Assembly: GCA_001404055.1 (NCBI GenBank)
Contig: CXTY01000036.1
Span: 1-64,000, forward strand
Length of the DNA stretch: 64,000 nt
Origin: Roseibium album
GTDB lineage: Bacteria > Pseudomonadota > Alphaproteobacteria > Rhizobiales > Stappiaceae
Direction of reading: 5' to 3'
Position 1 is the stretch's first letter. Every line of letters starts with the position of its first letter. The translations under genes were made by a program, and so were the position numbers. Positions 36,694 through 45,816 of this stretch are shown piece after piece. The notes beneath the pieces were generated by a model. It had not been told where the DNA came from and did no database searches. It saw only the letters and a list, made by a program, of their open reading frames with translations.

Positions 36694-37899
36694 TTTGCAT
36701 TCGGCACCGATCGCATCAAATTTTTAGGCGGCTACTATGAACCGCGCCACATCGACAACGAGATCCTGCAACTTCTGGACAGATGAAATTAGTAACCTCA
36801 CAAACAGTTTTAAGCTCGTGTCGCTTCCTGATACTGCCAGTTCCGGTCTTAAGTGCATGCCACCTTGCACGGCGTATTCTCATAATCTGTGCGGTTAACT
36901 GGCCATTCCGGTACAAGCCCCCATCCATGTTACAGCCCCGTTTGTCAGGTGCTCTGCTTTCTGCACCAGCGCGTTGCATTTTTTCTTATACCGAAATTTT
37001 TTGCAGTCCCCATCTGTGTTGGGCGCAGGATGCCAAGTCCTGAGTTTCTTAAACCAAGGAGAGTGATTTGAAGGCCACAGTCTGAGATCCAGGCACGGGC
37101 CAAACGGTCAATTTTAGAACCTGCACAAGCAACCGACATGGAGAAAAGGCCGACAGGCAACCATGAAAGGTTGAGTGTGGCAGCGACGCTCATCGGTTCG
37201 GCTTAACTCTGGCTGAAACACAAAATTTTATGGTCTGAAAAACCACGGACGCGGCCCAAGGTCGCCCGGGACCGGGCTCATATTTGATTACTATCATTAC
37301 TTATATTTACAAGTATTATTTTTCCATACCAAAATAAATTTATAGTAAAAATATATCTCGAGATTACTCGCGTTTTCAAAGTGGATCCTCCAGGTATTTT
37401 TCATCAAACTCATCGCATTGCGCTTTGCGCTTGCGATAGAAATCACGAGTATAAAAAAATCTTATAATTTCAAATAGTTAAATGAATAGACTCAAAATGA
37501 TTGCGTTCACATGCACGTAACATACGAGATATGGCTAAATTCAATGAAAAATCCAATATCGCACCAAGATTCAACTCATTGGTAAAATAAAGTAAAGTGA
37601 GTCGATGCATATGGGTATGGTGCACTCGCATAACAAGCCCCTTAAACTGTTTGTGAAATTTCGTTAAATTTTGTTGATTTTCAATGTGTTGCATAAATAT
37701 GACTCTCCGATTCAATATTCGAAATTGAAATTTTTGGGGTTGAGAATCAAATCCCAAACTGCCTTTTAGAGAGCGCGACATTCAAGTCAGGTATCAAATA
37801 CCTAAAGCTTGAAGTTTTTAAGTTTCTTGAATGGAAAAATTTGAAGTATTCGAATCACTCCTTTCGAGATCTGCGAACACTCTATGTTGGAGATAGGTA
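36694..37899. other. 1.2-kb AT-rich gene-free region upstream of the porin
   Basis: This stretch has no convincing gene. Frames at 36716-36979 and 37470-37781 (minus) lack domains and good start sites. From about 37280 to 37880 the base composition turns markedly AT-rich, unlike everything else in the window. It probably contains the promoter and a long regulatory leader of the porin, and possibly a small RNA. A recombination scar or acquired DNA is an alternative. Confidence 0.5.
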
Positions 37900-39048
37900 A
37901 TGAATTTTAAGAGCTTGATGCTCGGCGCTGCGACAGCAGCTGCTGCAACCACCGCCCAGGCAGCCGACCTTCCGGTTGCTCCCGAGCCGGTTGATTACGT
38001 CCGTGTGTGTGATGCATACGGCGCGCGTTTCTACTACATTCCTGGCACTGAAACCTGCCTGCGCGTCGGCGGCCGTGTTCGTACACAGTTCGTTGTGAAC
38101 AACGTCACGGAAGACGGCGCTTGGGGCGACCGCGACTCTGATGGTTACTCCTGGCTTGCTCGTGGCTACCTCTACCTCGATGCTCGCACAGCTACCGAAT
38201 TTGGTACTCTGCGCACATATATTGCCATGTATGGATCCTCCACGAACGGCGACAACTCTAGCTTTACGCTCGACAACGCCTACATTCAGTGGGGCGGTTT
38301 GACTGCTGGGCGTCTTGGTTCAAACTTCGACATCTACACCGGTCAGGCCTTCATCGGCGTTGTTGACCGTGACTGGTCTGATGAAACATTGAACCAGATT
38401 GCCTACACCGCTGCTTTCGGCAACGGCTTCTCAGCAACCATTGCTGCTGAAGATCGTTCAAACCGTGAAGTTGGCGCTTACGGTGGAACGCGTACACCGG
38501 ATCTTGTCGCTGCGCTGGGCGTTACCCAGGGCTGGGGTTCTGCACAGTTGTCTGGTGCGTTGCATCAGGTCTACCCGGACACCGCCAACAACAACGCCAC
38601 TGGCGGCGAAGATAACTTCGGCTTCGCACTTGGTGCAGGTGTCGTGTTCAACTTGCCGACGGCGAGCTCCGGTTCGAACATCTACTTCCAGGGTTTCTAT
38701 GCTGACGGTGCTTTGCACTATATCGGTGAAGGCATCACTGGAACGACAGGTGTTTCAGACTACACTGGCGACGACACCAACAGCGGTTTCTCCCTGTCCT
38801 CTGGTGTATACGTTCAGGCAACCCAGACCATCGGCCTGGCGCTTGACGGCTCCTACGCTCAAGTTGACATGGACCAGAATGCCGCCATTGGCGATGTGAC
38901 TCGCTACGCGATCGATGGTTCTGTACAGTGGACACCAGTCTCCGGTTTCGCAATCGGTGCCGACGTTGGTTACGCCAACACCGACATCGATAATTCCGGT
39001 GACACTGACGAGCTGTTGTTCGGTGTTCGTCTGCAGAGAACGTTCTAA
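37900..39048 (+). CDS. Outer-membrane porin, Brucella Omp2 type (Porin_2 family)
   Basis: This 382-residue protein has a signal peptide (cleavage after TAQA, residue 22). The mature start ADLPVAPEPVDYVRVCDAYGARFYYIPGTETCLRVGGRVR is typical of Hyphomicrobiales porins, with a pair of cysteines likely forming a disulfide. Multiple amphipathic strands follow and the protein ends in a terminal phenylalanine (LQRTF) as recognised by the BAM machinery. It forms general diffusion channels. A GGAG lies upstream of the ATG. Codon use is biased in the way expected for an abundant protein, and strong hairpins follow it. Confidence 0.93.
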   Translation: MNFKSLMLGAATAAAATTAQAADLPVAPEPVDYVRVCDAYGARFYYIPGTETCLRVGGRVRTQFVVNNVTEDGAWGDRDSDGYSWLARGYLYLDARTATEFGTLRTYIAMYGSSTNGDNSSFTLDNAYIQWGGLTAGRLGSNFDIYTGQAFIGVVDRDWSDETLNQIAYTAAFGNGFSATIAAEDRSNREVGAYGGTRTPDLVAALGVTQGWGSAQLSGALHQVYPDTANNNATGGEDNFGFALGAGVVFNLPTASSGSNIYFQGFYADGALHYIGEGITGTTGVSDYTGDDTNSGFSLSSGVYVQATQTIGLALDGSYAQVDMDQNAAIGDVTRYAIDGSVQWTPVSGFAIGADVGYANTDIDNSGDTDELLFGVRLQRTF

Positions 39049-39104
39049 TCAGGAAACGTCCTCCTGACTGAGGTCATTGACCTCCTTGACCTCTGGTCAG
39101 TCAG

Positions 39105-39134
39105 CGGCCCGGCAGGATCCAAACTGCCGGGCCG
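39105..39134 (+). terminator. Hairpin downstream of the porin
   Basis: Perfect 11-base GC-rich arms CGGCCCGGCAG and CTGCCGGGCCG flank an 8-base loop, about 57 bases after the porin stop. The run that follows is mixed (TCCCCTATTCC), so it may act as an RNA-stabilising end as well as a terminator. Confidence 0.6.
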
Positions 39135-39228
39135 TCCCCTATTCCAGAGATGAATAAGGGCGCCCGCGCGATGCAGTTTATAAAACGAAAATTAAGCCGC
39201 TCGGATTTTCAATTCCCAAGACAAAACC

Positions 39229-40746
39229 CTAATTGCAGCCCTCACGTGCCCAGGCGCGAAGCGCTTCTTTGAAAACACCGCCATAGGGGTGTTTTTTCGA
39301 AACTTCCGTTTTTTCGCCTGCCAGATAGGTCTGTGCCTGTTCACAAAGGTTGGCCTGGTCCCACTGATGGCAGGAGGAACAGTCCTTGTTTTTCCAGACA
39401 TCCTCCGGCAAGCCATCAATTGGCGGGAACCTGGGAGAGCCCGTGATGAGCTCAGCAATGCTCCTCGTCGCAATCTCCGGATCTCCAACACCAAGCGGCG
39501 CATTGAACACAACTACGCCAGACGACCCAGGGCCGGGGTCTTGCGGTTCTGAAGCTTCAGGCTCTGACGCCACGACAGGTGGTGGGTCTGCGATCGGATC
39601 AGTCCTCTGTTGGTTCCCCAAGATTGACTGAAGTTCAAGACGTGCAAGTTCCGAGAATGCGCCTTTGGGGAATGCATCGAGATAGGTCTGATAAGCTTCG
39701 GCCGTTCCTGCCCGGCGCGCCTGCTCGATCAAGTCGCGCTCTGCATCAGCCGGATCGACCGGTTTGGGCTTAGCCGCTTCAACCTTAGGCACAGTCGGCT
39801 TTGGCTGCAGTTCCTTTGACATAAGTTCCTGCAAAAGTTCGCGGGCTTCGTGTGTATATGGATTGTTGGGACTGGCACGCAGAAACAAAAGCACCTGAAC
39901 TGGATCACGGCTCATCCGTACAGAGTCCCAGAGCTGACGGATCTGGAGATCTTCCGGTGACGGCACCACGGCGGGAACAAACTGGAAATCGACGGTCAGG
40001 GACGATGTGTCCCAGGGCGTTTGAAGGCCACCTGTTTCTGAAAGAACCTCGACACGAACATCCTTGAACAGCGCTTCAATGGGAACTCCCGGTGTCGAAA
40101 TCCGCTGTGCAAGCGCTTCGGTGAATGGGCTGTTCGATCCAGCACCGTCAACGGCAATCTCACCCGGGGCCGTCGAATACGCGAGATATGTTCCAGTGGG
40201 TGCTTTCATCTCGGCGAGACCGTTGTCGCTAAGATCCGGGATCGACACGAATGGATTGTTCCGGCAGGCGTCGAGGATGAAGATATTCGTCTGGTTCCGG
40301 GCAGAGAACATCTGACGAAGAACAGCATGCGCCGGAACCCCAACTAGGCTCAGGTCAGCAGCATCGTGGATATCAATGTCAACCGGAAGAAGATAGTTGG
40401 TCCCGAAGGACTGGACGCCGTGACCTGCATAGTAGAACAGCCCAGTTGCGTCGTCCCCGGCATCGCGAAGCTCGCGGCCGAACGCTGAAATCGCCCGGAT
40501 CAGTTCATTCTGCGTCGCCTCTGTAACCAGCGTAACGTCAAAACCCACTTTCCGGAGGGAATTGGCCATGAGTTCCGCATCATTGACCGGATTGTCCAGG
40601 GCCGTGACGTTTGTGTAGGAGCCATTGCCAATGATCAACGCGAGCCGTGGATCAGTATCTGCGTATGCAGGCAATTGCGCGACAAGCAGCAAAAATGCCG
40701 GAACAAGGATTGCAACAATTTGGCGTATGGTCAGGCTATTCGACAA
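39229..40746 (-). CDS. Exported caspase-like (peptidase C14) protein with C-terminal CxxCH motif
   Basis: This protein of about 505 residues has a signal peptide (LTIRQIVAILVPAFLLLVAQ), then a caspase-type domain to about residue 245 with the catalytic dyad His109 in YYAGHGVQ and Cys161 in LDACRNNPF. A helical region of TPR-like character follows (SRDPVQVLLFLRASP, then EAYQTYLDAFPKGAFSELARLEL). A Pro-rich linker leads to a C-terminal segment with CSSCH at 456-460 and two further cysteines. A TTG at 40746, inside the end of the upstream gene, gives the best signal peptide; an in-frame ATG at 40782 would lengthen it. It overlaps and is co-oriented with the YceI-OmpA gene. The role is unknown. 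Confidence 0.78.
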   Translation of the reverse strand: MSNSLTIRQIVAILVPAFLLLVAQLPAYADTDPRLALIIGNGSYTNVTALDNPVNDAELMANSLRKVGFDVTLVTEATQNELIRAISAFGRELRDAGDDATGLFYYAGHGVQSFGTNYLLPVDIDIHDAADLSLVGVPAHAVLRQMFSARNQTNIFILDACRNNPFVSIPDLSDNGLAEMKAPTGTYLAYSTAPGEIAVDGAGSNSPFTEALAQRISTPGVPIEALFKDVRVEVLSETGGLQTPWDTSSLTVDFQFVPAVVPSPEDLQIRQLWDSVRMSRDPVQVLLFLRASPNNPYTHEARELLQELMSKELQPKPTVPKVEAAKPKPVDPADAERDLIEQARRAGTAEAYQTYLDAFPKGAFSELARLELQSILGNQQRTDPIADPPPVVASEPEASEPQDPGPGSSGVVVFNAPLGVGDPEIATRSIAELITGSPRFPPIDGLPEDVWKNKDCSSCHQWDQANLCEQAQTYLAGEKTEVSKKHPYGGVFKEALRAWAREGCN

Positions 40747-41800
40747 TAGTGAACTCGATCCGACGGTTGCGACGCTTGCCATCCGGGGTATCGTTCGTTG
40801 CCACTGGTCGCGTTTCTCCGTATCCAACGCTTTTAATCCGGTCTTCAGATATCTCTCCAGAAGTTAAGTATCGTGTCACGGCCGCAGCGCGGCGCTTTGA
40901 TAATCCCATGTTGCGGGATGCGCCGCCATCGCTGTCAGTGTGGCCTGCGACCTCAATAACAAGATCCGGACAGCGAGAGATGATGTCAATGAGGCTATCG
41001 AGGAGTGGCTCGCTGCGCGCATCAAGCTGCGATCTTCCACTCGGAAAGTAGATATTGTCAGTGCGCGACAATATTTCGAACCGGCCCTCACACGCTTCAT
41101 GGTCAAACGCGCCCTCCGGTTCAAGCGCCGTTTCAGCAGCTTTCTGTTGAGGAGTCGATGCTGTCTTTTCAGCTATCTGGATTCCCCCCTGGTTTCTGGA
41201 AAACATAAAATCGAAGGTTACCGTCGCAGACGGCACAATGACCACATTTGCAGCTTCCTCCAGTTTCTTGATTCCGCCGTCGAAACCGAATTCAGACGCA
41301 GCCACTGAGATCGGCGCCCCGGTCGAAACCGCGACAAGGTCGTCATTCATCAGCGTGACCACAACTTCGTTTTCAAGCGTCTTGGAGACACCATGAAGCT
41401 CCAAAGTGAAGGTCAGTGGAATGGTTTTACGGCGTACAACAGGCAGGTCTGCAAGCACCGATGGATCAATCTGGGCCGTGATCACGGCTTCGGGAAATTG
41501 AAAGGTTTCGAAAAACAGGAACCGCATGCGGACATTCCGGAGATCGATCTTGGTATCGACCGAATCCAGAAAGATCCTGATTTCAGCTGCGCCGGACTCG
41601 TTGATTGCACCCTCAAACTGAACAAACCCGCTCGACTCAACCTTGGTCAGGTTCTTGACTGATTGAAACCGGAGTGAAGACGCTTCAGGCTGAAGTGTCC
41701 AACCTTGTTCAAAGAAATTTTCGTCTGCACCTGCCGACAGCGGTAGCATTAATAGGAATGCAAACAGGAACGCCGGCAAAACGGACCGAACAATCGTCAT
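40736..41800 (-). CDS. YceI-like lipocalin domain fused to OmpA C-terminal domain
   Basis: This 354-residue exported protein has a signal peptide (cleavage near GADE, residue 26) and a YceI-like beta-barrel domain (about 30-200; opening WTLQPEASSLRFQSVKN and including FPEAVITAQIDPSV). After a linker, the OmpA peptidoglycan-binding domain (about 240-354) contains NIYFPSGRSQLD, the motif VAGHTDSDGGASRNMGLSKRRA and the end RRIEFTIV. This would tether a ligand-binding barrel to the cell wall. The start at 41800 has a GGAG site; longer frames are less likely. It overlaps the caspase-like gene by 11 bases, suggesting a joint envelope function (inference). Confidence 0.85.
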   Translation of the reverse strand: MTIVRSVLPAFLFAFLLMLPLSAGADENFFEQGWTLQPEASSLRFQSVKNLTKVESSGFVQFEGAINESGAAEIRIFLDSVDTKIDLRNVRMRFLFFETFQFPEAVITAQIDPSVLADLPVVRRKTIPLTFTLELHGVSKTLENEVVVTLMNDDLVAVSTGAPISVAASEFGFDGGIKKLEEAANVVIVPSATVTFDFMFSRNQGGIQIAEKTASTPQQKAAETALEPEGAFDHEACEGRFEILSRTDNIYFPSGRSQLDARSEPLLDSLIDIISRCPDLVIEVAGHTDSDGGASRNMGLSKRRAAAVTRYLTSGEISEDRIKSVGYGETRPVATNDTPDGKRRNRRIEFTIVE

Positions 41801-41991
41801 CTTCCACTCCATCTGCCTTTGCACGAAACCACGCAGGGCACGAAACTTCACCGAACTGCGCCCTTACTTTGCGTAATTCGAATGTTACAAAGTTATTGGT
41901 TCAATGCAACTTTTCTGGAGAAAGTCCCGTAGCAAACAGCGGATTAGGGTTCGAACTGCGAAAACTGAGAATGTGAATTTTATCAAGTGCC

Positions 41992-42969
41992 TCAATGTTC
42001 GCTGGGTGGCGATGGTTTTGGTCGCAGATTGTTCCAGATCGGCAAGATGACCTTTGCTGCCAGCGGAATCAGGGCAAGACCCAGGGCCAGGCCGAACACA
42101 CCATCGAGCGCAGCTGTCACGACCCACTTGATAACGCCCTCAAACTGGCCAACGGCATGAGCAATGGCGTAAGCGATATCGTGAATAATCCCGTAGAGCG
42201 TACCCATCCCCAACACGTCGAATCCGTGAATGATGATGGATCCCCCAACCCAGAGCATTGCTGCTGTACCGATGGTCATGAGAATCTTCAAAAAACCAGG
42301 CATCGCCTTAACGATACCTCTACCCAGTGAACGGATCACCGAAAAATCGCTCTCGCGCGACATATGCAAGCCGACGTCATCTGCTTTAACGATAAGTGCG
42401 ACTGACCCATAGACCATCACTGTGATGCCAATGGCGACAACGGCAAGCGTTGAAGCCTCCATCCAGATGTTGCTGTCAGGAATTTCGGCCAAGGCAATGG
42501 TCATGATCTCTGCTGACAGAATGAAATCGGTTTTGATGGCACCCGATACCTTCTGCTCTTCCAGATGGGTCGGGTTCTCGACAAGGTTTTCTGGAATGTC
42601 GACGTCATGATGATGTGGCACGAACAGGTGATAGACCTTTTCAGCACCTTCGAAACACAAATAGGCGCCACCAAGCATCAACAGAGGAGTAATACTCCAG
42701 GGGGCAAAGGTATTCAAAAGCAGTCCGGCAGGCAGCAAGAAGAGAAGTTTATTCTTGAGCGATCCCTTTGCAATGCGCCAGACAATGGGCAGTTCCCGGG
42801 CGGCCTTGAAACCTGTGACATATTTGGGCGTGACAGCGGCATCATCAATAACGGCACCGGCAGCTTTTGCCCCAGCCTTCGCGGCCTGTCCTATAACATC
42901 ATCGACCGATGCAGCAGCGACTTTTGCAATAGCAGCAACATCGTCGAGAAGGGCAAGCAATCCGCTCAT
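41992..42969 (-). CDS. DUF808 family inner-membrane protein (YedI-like)
   Basis: This 325-residue membrane protein has a characteristic start MSGLLALLDDVAAIAKVAAASVDDV followed by AGVIDDAAVTPKYVTGF-like residues, as in E. coli YedI. Several hydrophobic helices lie in the middle and C-terminal parts, and a histidine-rich loop (HHHDVDIPENL) is near residue 120. The function is unknown. GGAG precedes the ATG. The gene is separated from the YceI-OmpA operon and from the alcohol dehydrogenase by intergenic regions, so it appears to be its own unit. Confidence 0.88.
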   Translation of the reverse strand: MSGLLALLDDVAAIAKVAAASVDDVIGQAAKAGAKAAGAVIDDAAVTPKYVTGFKAARELPIVWRIAKGSLKNKLLFLLPAGLLLNTFAPWSITPLLMLGGAYLCFEGAEKVYHLFVPHHHDVDIPENLVENPTHLEEQKVSGAIKTDFILSAEIMTIALAEIPDSNIWMEASTLAVVAIGITVMVYGSVALIVKADDVGLHMSRESDFSVIRSLGRGIVKAMPGFLKILMTIGTAAMLWVGGSIIIHGFDVLGMGTLYGIIHDIAYAIAHAVGQFEGVIKWVVTAALDGVFGLALGLALIPLAAKVILPIWNNLRPKPSPPSEH

Positions 42970-43080
42970 GGCAACTCCGGTCGTAAAAATTGAACTATTG
43001 GAAGTAATAGCTACGCATTAATACGACTCACGGCAAGTGCTCACGATCCGTTGCACAGCCTGGAGTTCGGAAACAGAAAT

Positions 43081-43108
43081 TGAAAAATGAAAAATGAAAA
43101 ATGAAAAA
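43081..43108. repeat. Tandem 7-base repeat (TGAAAAA x4)
   Basis: Four uninterrupted copies of TGAAAAA lie about 110 bases upstream of the DUF808 start and just beyond the alcohol dehydrogenase terminator. On the minus strand they read as runs of T, forming the tail of that terminator. Such short repeats can slip in length. Confidence 0.7.
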
Positions 43109-43152
43109 TAAGGAACGCCAAGCGCCGATAAGGCAACGCAGCGCTCCTTATT
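43107..43152 (-). terminator. Intrinsic terminator of the amine-type operon
   Basis: The stem arms AATAAGGA and TCCTTATT are extended inward by partly complementary GC-rich bases and lie 4 bases after the alcohol dehydrogenase stop. On the minus strand the hairpin is followed by TTTTTC repeats. Confidence 0.6.
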
Positions 43153-43155
43153 CAA

Positions 43156-44319
43156 TCAGACTGTCCCCAGTTGCGCCTTGTCGAAGATTTCCAGCGCGCC
43201 GGCTTTTGTCAGCTCCACCGGATTGCCGCCGGCGGTTGGATCAACGATAGCCATTTCGGCAATCAGGTCCCGCTTCGCATCATCGACCTTGAGACCGGCC
43301 AAAGTGTGCGGCACCTCGAGGTCACTGCGGAGTTTCATGACGGTATCCAGAACACCCCTGTAACCGCCAGAGATACCGAGGAACCCAGCCAAACGTTCGA
43401 ACTTCTGTTCGATGGCTGGTTTGTTGAATTGCAGCACATAGGGCATGAAAACAGCGTTGGTCATGCCGTGATGGGTATCGTAGAGCGCACCTACCGGATG
43501 AGACAGAGAGTGGATCGCACCCAGTCCCTTCTGGAAGGCAACCGCACCCATGGCGGCAGCGCTCATCAGATGACCACGCGCTTCCAGATCAGAACCATCA
43601 GCTGCGACCTTTGGCAGGTTTTCCAGAACCAACCGGATACCCTCCAGAGCAATTCCTTCGGACATCGGATGATACATCGGTGCGGAATAGGCTTCCAGGC
43701 AATGCGCAAGCGCGTCCATGCCAGTTCCAACCGTAATAAAACGCGGCATGCCGACTGTCAGTTCCGGATCGCAGATCACAATTTCGGGGAGCATCTTGGG
43801 GTGGAAAATCACCTTCTTGGTGTGGGTCGCCTCATTGGTGACGACACCCGCGCGGCCAACTTCCGAGCCGGTTCCTGCCGTGGTTGGAACAGCCACGATA
43901 GGCGCGATGCCGGTGGGATCGGCGCGTGTCCACCAGTCACCGACGTCTTCAAAATCCCAGATCGGACGCGTCTGGCCGGACATGAAGGCAATCAGCTTGC
44001 CCGCATCCAGACCGGAGCCACCGCCAAAGGCAATCACACCGTCGTGGTTACCTTCCTTGAAGGCCGCCACGCCAGCTTCAATATTGCTGTCGACCGGGTT
44101 CGGTTTGACGTCCGAAAAGACGGCAGCAGAAAGGCCATCAGCCTTGAGGCTGGCAATCGCCTCGGCGACCATAGGCAGACTGGCAAGGCCCGGGTCTGTA
44201 ACCAGGAGCGGGTTGGACATTCCGACTGCCTTTACGGAGTCGGCAAGTTCCTTGATACGGCCAACGCCGAAACGCACGGTTGTCGGGTAAGACCAGTTTA
44301 CAGAAGGAAGTGAGCTCAT
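43156..44319 (-). CDS. Iron-containing alcohol dehydrogenase
   Basis: This 387-residue group III alcohol dehydrogenase has the NAD-binding segment GGGSGLDAGK near residue 98 and PTTAGTGSEV near 145. The metal-binding histidines lie in MDALAHCLEAY near 200 and HSLSHPVGALYDTHHG near 270. It oxidises or reduces a primary alcohol or aldehyde with NAD. It lies 35 bases after the aldehyde dehydrogenase gene on the same strand and just before a terminator, so it is the last gene of the operon. In context it would convert an alcohol group of the imported compound to the aldehyde used by its neighbour. Confidence 0.92.
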   Translation of the reverse strand: MSSLPSVNWSYPTTVRFGVGRIKELADSVKAVGMSNPLLVTDPGLASLPMVAEAIASLKADGLSAAVFSDVKPNPVDSNIEAGVAAFKEGNHDGVIAFGGGSGLDAGKLIAFMSGQTRPIWDFEDVGDWWTRADPTGIAPIVAVPTTAGTGSEVGRAGVVTNEATHTKKVIFHPKMLPEIVICDPELTVGMPRFITVGTGMDALAHCLEAYSAPMYHPMSEGIALEGIRLVLENLPKVAADGSDLEARGHLMSAAAMGAVAFQKGLGAIHSLSHPVGALYDTHHGMTNAVFMPYVLQFNKPAIEQKFERLAGFLGISGGYRGVLDTVMKLRSDLEVPHTLAGLKVDDAKRDLIAEMAIVDPTAGGNPVELTKAGALEIFDKAQLGTV

Positions 44320-44354
44320 GTGCGCACCAAACTAGAAGTCAAAGGGATCCCGCG

Positions 44355-45743
44355 TCAGTGTTCGACGCGGAAGTGGAAGGATTTCGGCCGTGTCAGATTA
44401 TGGAAGCCGATTTCAGACAAGGCACCGCCTTTGCCCGTATCCTTGACACCAGTCCAGACCAGTGCCGGATCGAGATAGTCGCACCTGTTCATGAAAACGG
44501 TTCCGGTTTCGACCTTGTCACCAATTTCTGCAGCTGCCTCGACATCCTCGGTCCAGATCGAAGCAGTCAGACCATAGGGGCTGTCGTTCATGAACTGCAG
44601 CGCTTCTTCGTCGTCCTTGACTTTCATGATGCCAACGACAGGGCCGAAGCTTTCTTCCCGCATGACAGACATCTGGTGATTCACGTCGGTCAGCACCTGC
44701 GGGGCAAGATAAGGCGAACCATCCTTGTCTTCCGCAAATGTGGAGGTATCGATGTGTCCCTTGGCACCCTTGCGCAGGGCCTCCTGGGTCTGTTCACGCA
44801 CCCAGGCAGCAAATCGCGCTTGCGCCATCGGACCGAGAGTAGTCGCCACATCCAGAGGATTGCCGAGTTTGTATTGGCTCGTCAGGTCGACGAAACCGTC
44901 GACAAACTGGTCGAACAGGCTTTCATGAACATAAACCCGCTCAATGCCACAACAGCACTGGCCCGAGTTGAAGAAGGCGCCGTCCACCAGGTTTTCAACC
45001 GCATAGTTAAGATCCGCATCGGCACGCACATAGGCCGGGTCCTTGCCACCAAGTTCAAGCCCGAGTGAGGCAAAGGTGCCGGCAAGCGCTTTTTCGATGG
45101 CCCTGCCACCGGCAACGGAACCCGTGAAATTGACATGATCAATCAGGCCGGAGCCGAGAAGCTTCTCGGTGCCTGAATGGGTCAGAACGATGTTCTGAAA
45201 AACGCCCTTTGGCAGGCCTGCGATTTCGAATGCCTTGGCAAGACGCTCGCCCACCAGAAGGGTTTGCGCTGCATGTTTCAAGATGACAACGTTGCCGGAC
45301 ATCAGCGCAGGCATAAGGGTGTTGATCGCCGTCATGAACGGGTAGTTCCAGGGCGCTATCACCATCACGATGCCAAGCGGAACACGTTTAAGGTAGCGCT
45401 TGAAGCCGGACTTGTCTGTGCGTTCGATATCGGCAAGCGCGCTTTCGGCGGTCGCCGCACAATATTCCGTGCGCTCCGTCGTGCCGCCGAGTTCTCCGCC
45501 ATAGCGGATCGGTCGACCCATCTGCCAGGCGATTTCGGGCACGACTTCGTCGTTCATGGCCGTCAAGGCTTCCAGGGCCTTTTCGCAATAGGCAACGCGC
45601 TCCGCAATGGAAAGGGCTGCCCAGCCGATCTGCGCACTTCGGGCCGCCGAGACGGTGGCCTCAACGGCTGCACCATCCAATGCGGGACGTTCGGCATAAA
45701 CCGACCCGTCGATGGGGGAGATCAGTTTGATCACGTCTGACAT
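44355..45743 (-). CDS. NAD(P)-dependent aldehyde dehydrogenase
   Basis: This 462-residue member of the ALDH superfamily has the cofactor motif FTGSVAGGRAIEKA near residue 215, the general-base glutamate in LELGGKDPAYV near 240 and catalytic Cys in FFNSGQCCCGIE near 275. It oxidises an aldehyde to the acid. The start at 45743 is an ATG with an AGAGG site; a TTG six bases upstream is less likely. It lies between the glutamine-synthetase-like ligase and the alcohol dehydrogenase, matching ALDH genes in gamma-glutamyl-amine pathways such as puuC. Confidence 0.92.
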   Translation of the reverse strand: MSDVIKLISPIDGSVYAERPALDGAAVEATVSAARSAQIGWAALSIAERVAYCEKALEALTAMNDEVVPEIAWQMGRPIRYGGELGGTTERTEYCAATAESALADIERTDKSGFKRYLKRVPLGIVMVIAPWNYPFMTAINTLMPALMSGNVVILKHAAQTLLVGERLAKAFEIAGLPKGVFQNIVLTHSGTEKLLGSGLIDHVNFTGSVAGGRAIEKALAGTFASLGLELGGKDPAYVRADADLNYAVENLVDGAFFNSGQCCCGIERVYVHESLFDQFVDGFVDLTSQYKLGNPLDVATTLGPMAQARFAAWVREQTQEALRKGAKGHIDTSTFAEDKDGSPYLAPQVLTDVNHQMSVMREESFGPVVGIMKVKDDEEALQFMNDSPYGLTASIWTEDVEAAAEIGDKVETGTVFMNRCDYLDPALVWTGVKDTGKGGALSEIGFHNLTRPKSFHFRVEH

Positions 45744-45816
45744 TTTCAAGACCTCTCATGGCCGCATCTTTATGTGCAGCGCGTCGAAAGTGGTTGGCTC
45801 TATCTCTTGACCGGCG

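Noticed and set aside
36716-36979. 87-codon minus-strand frame after the terminator
   Set aside because: No domain, weak start context and no partner gene.
37470-37781. 103-codon minus-strand frame in the AT-rich region
   Set aside because: The composition is unlike the coding DNA here, no clear ribosome site or domain is present, and the region is more likely regulatory.
43171-44313. 380-codon plus-strand frame over the alcohol dehydrogenase
   Set aside because: It is an antisense shadow of a gene with intact iron-site motifs.
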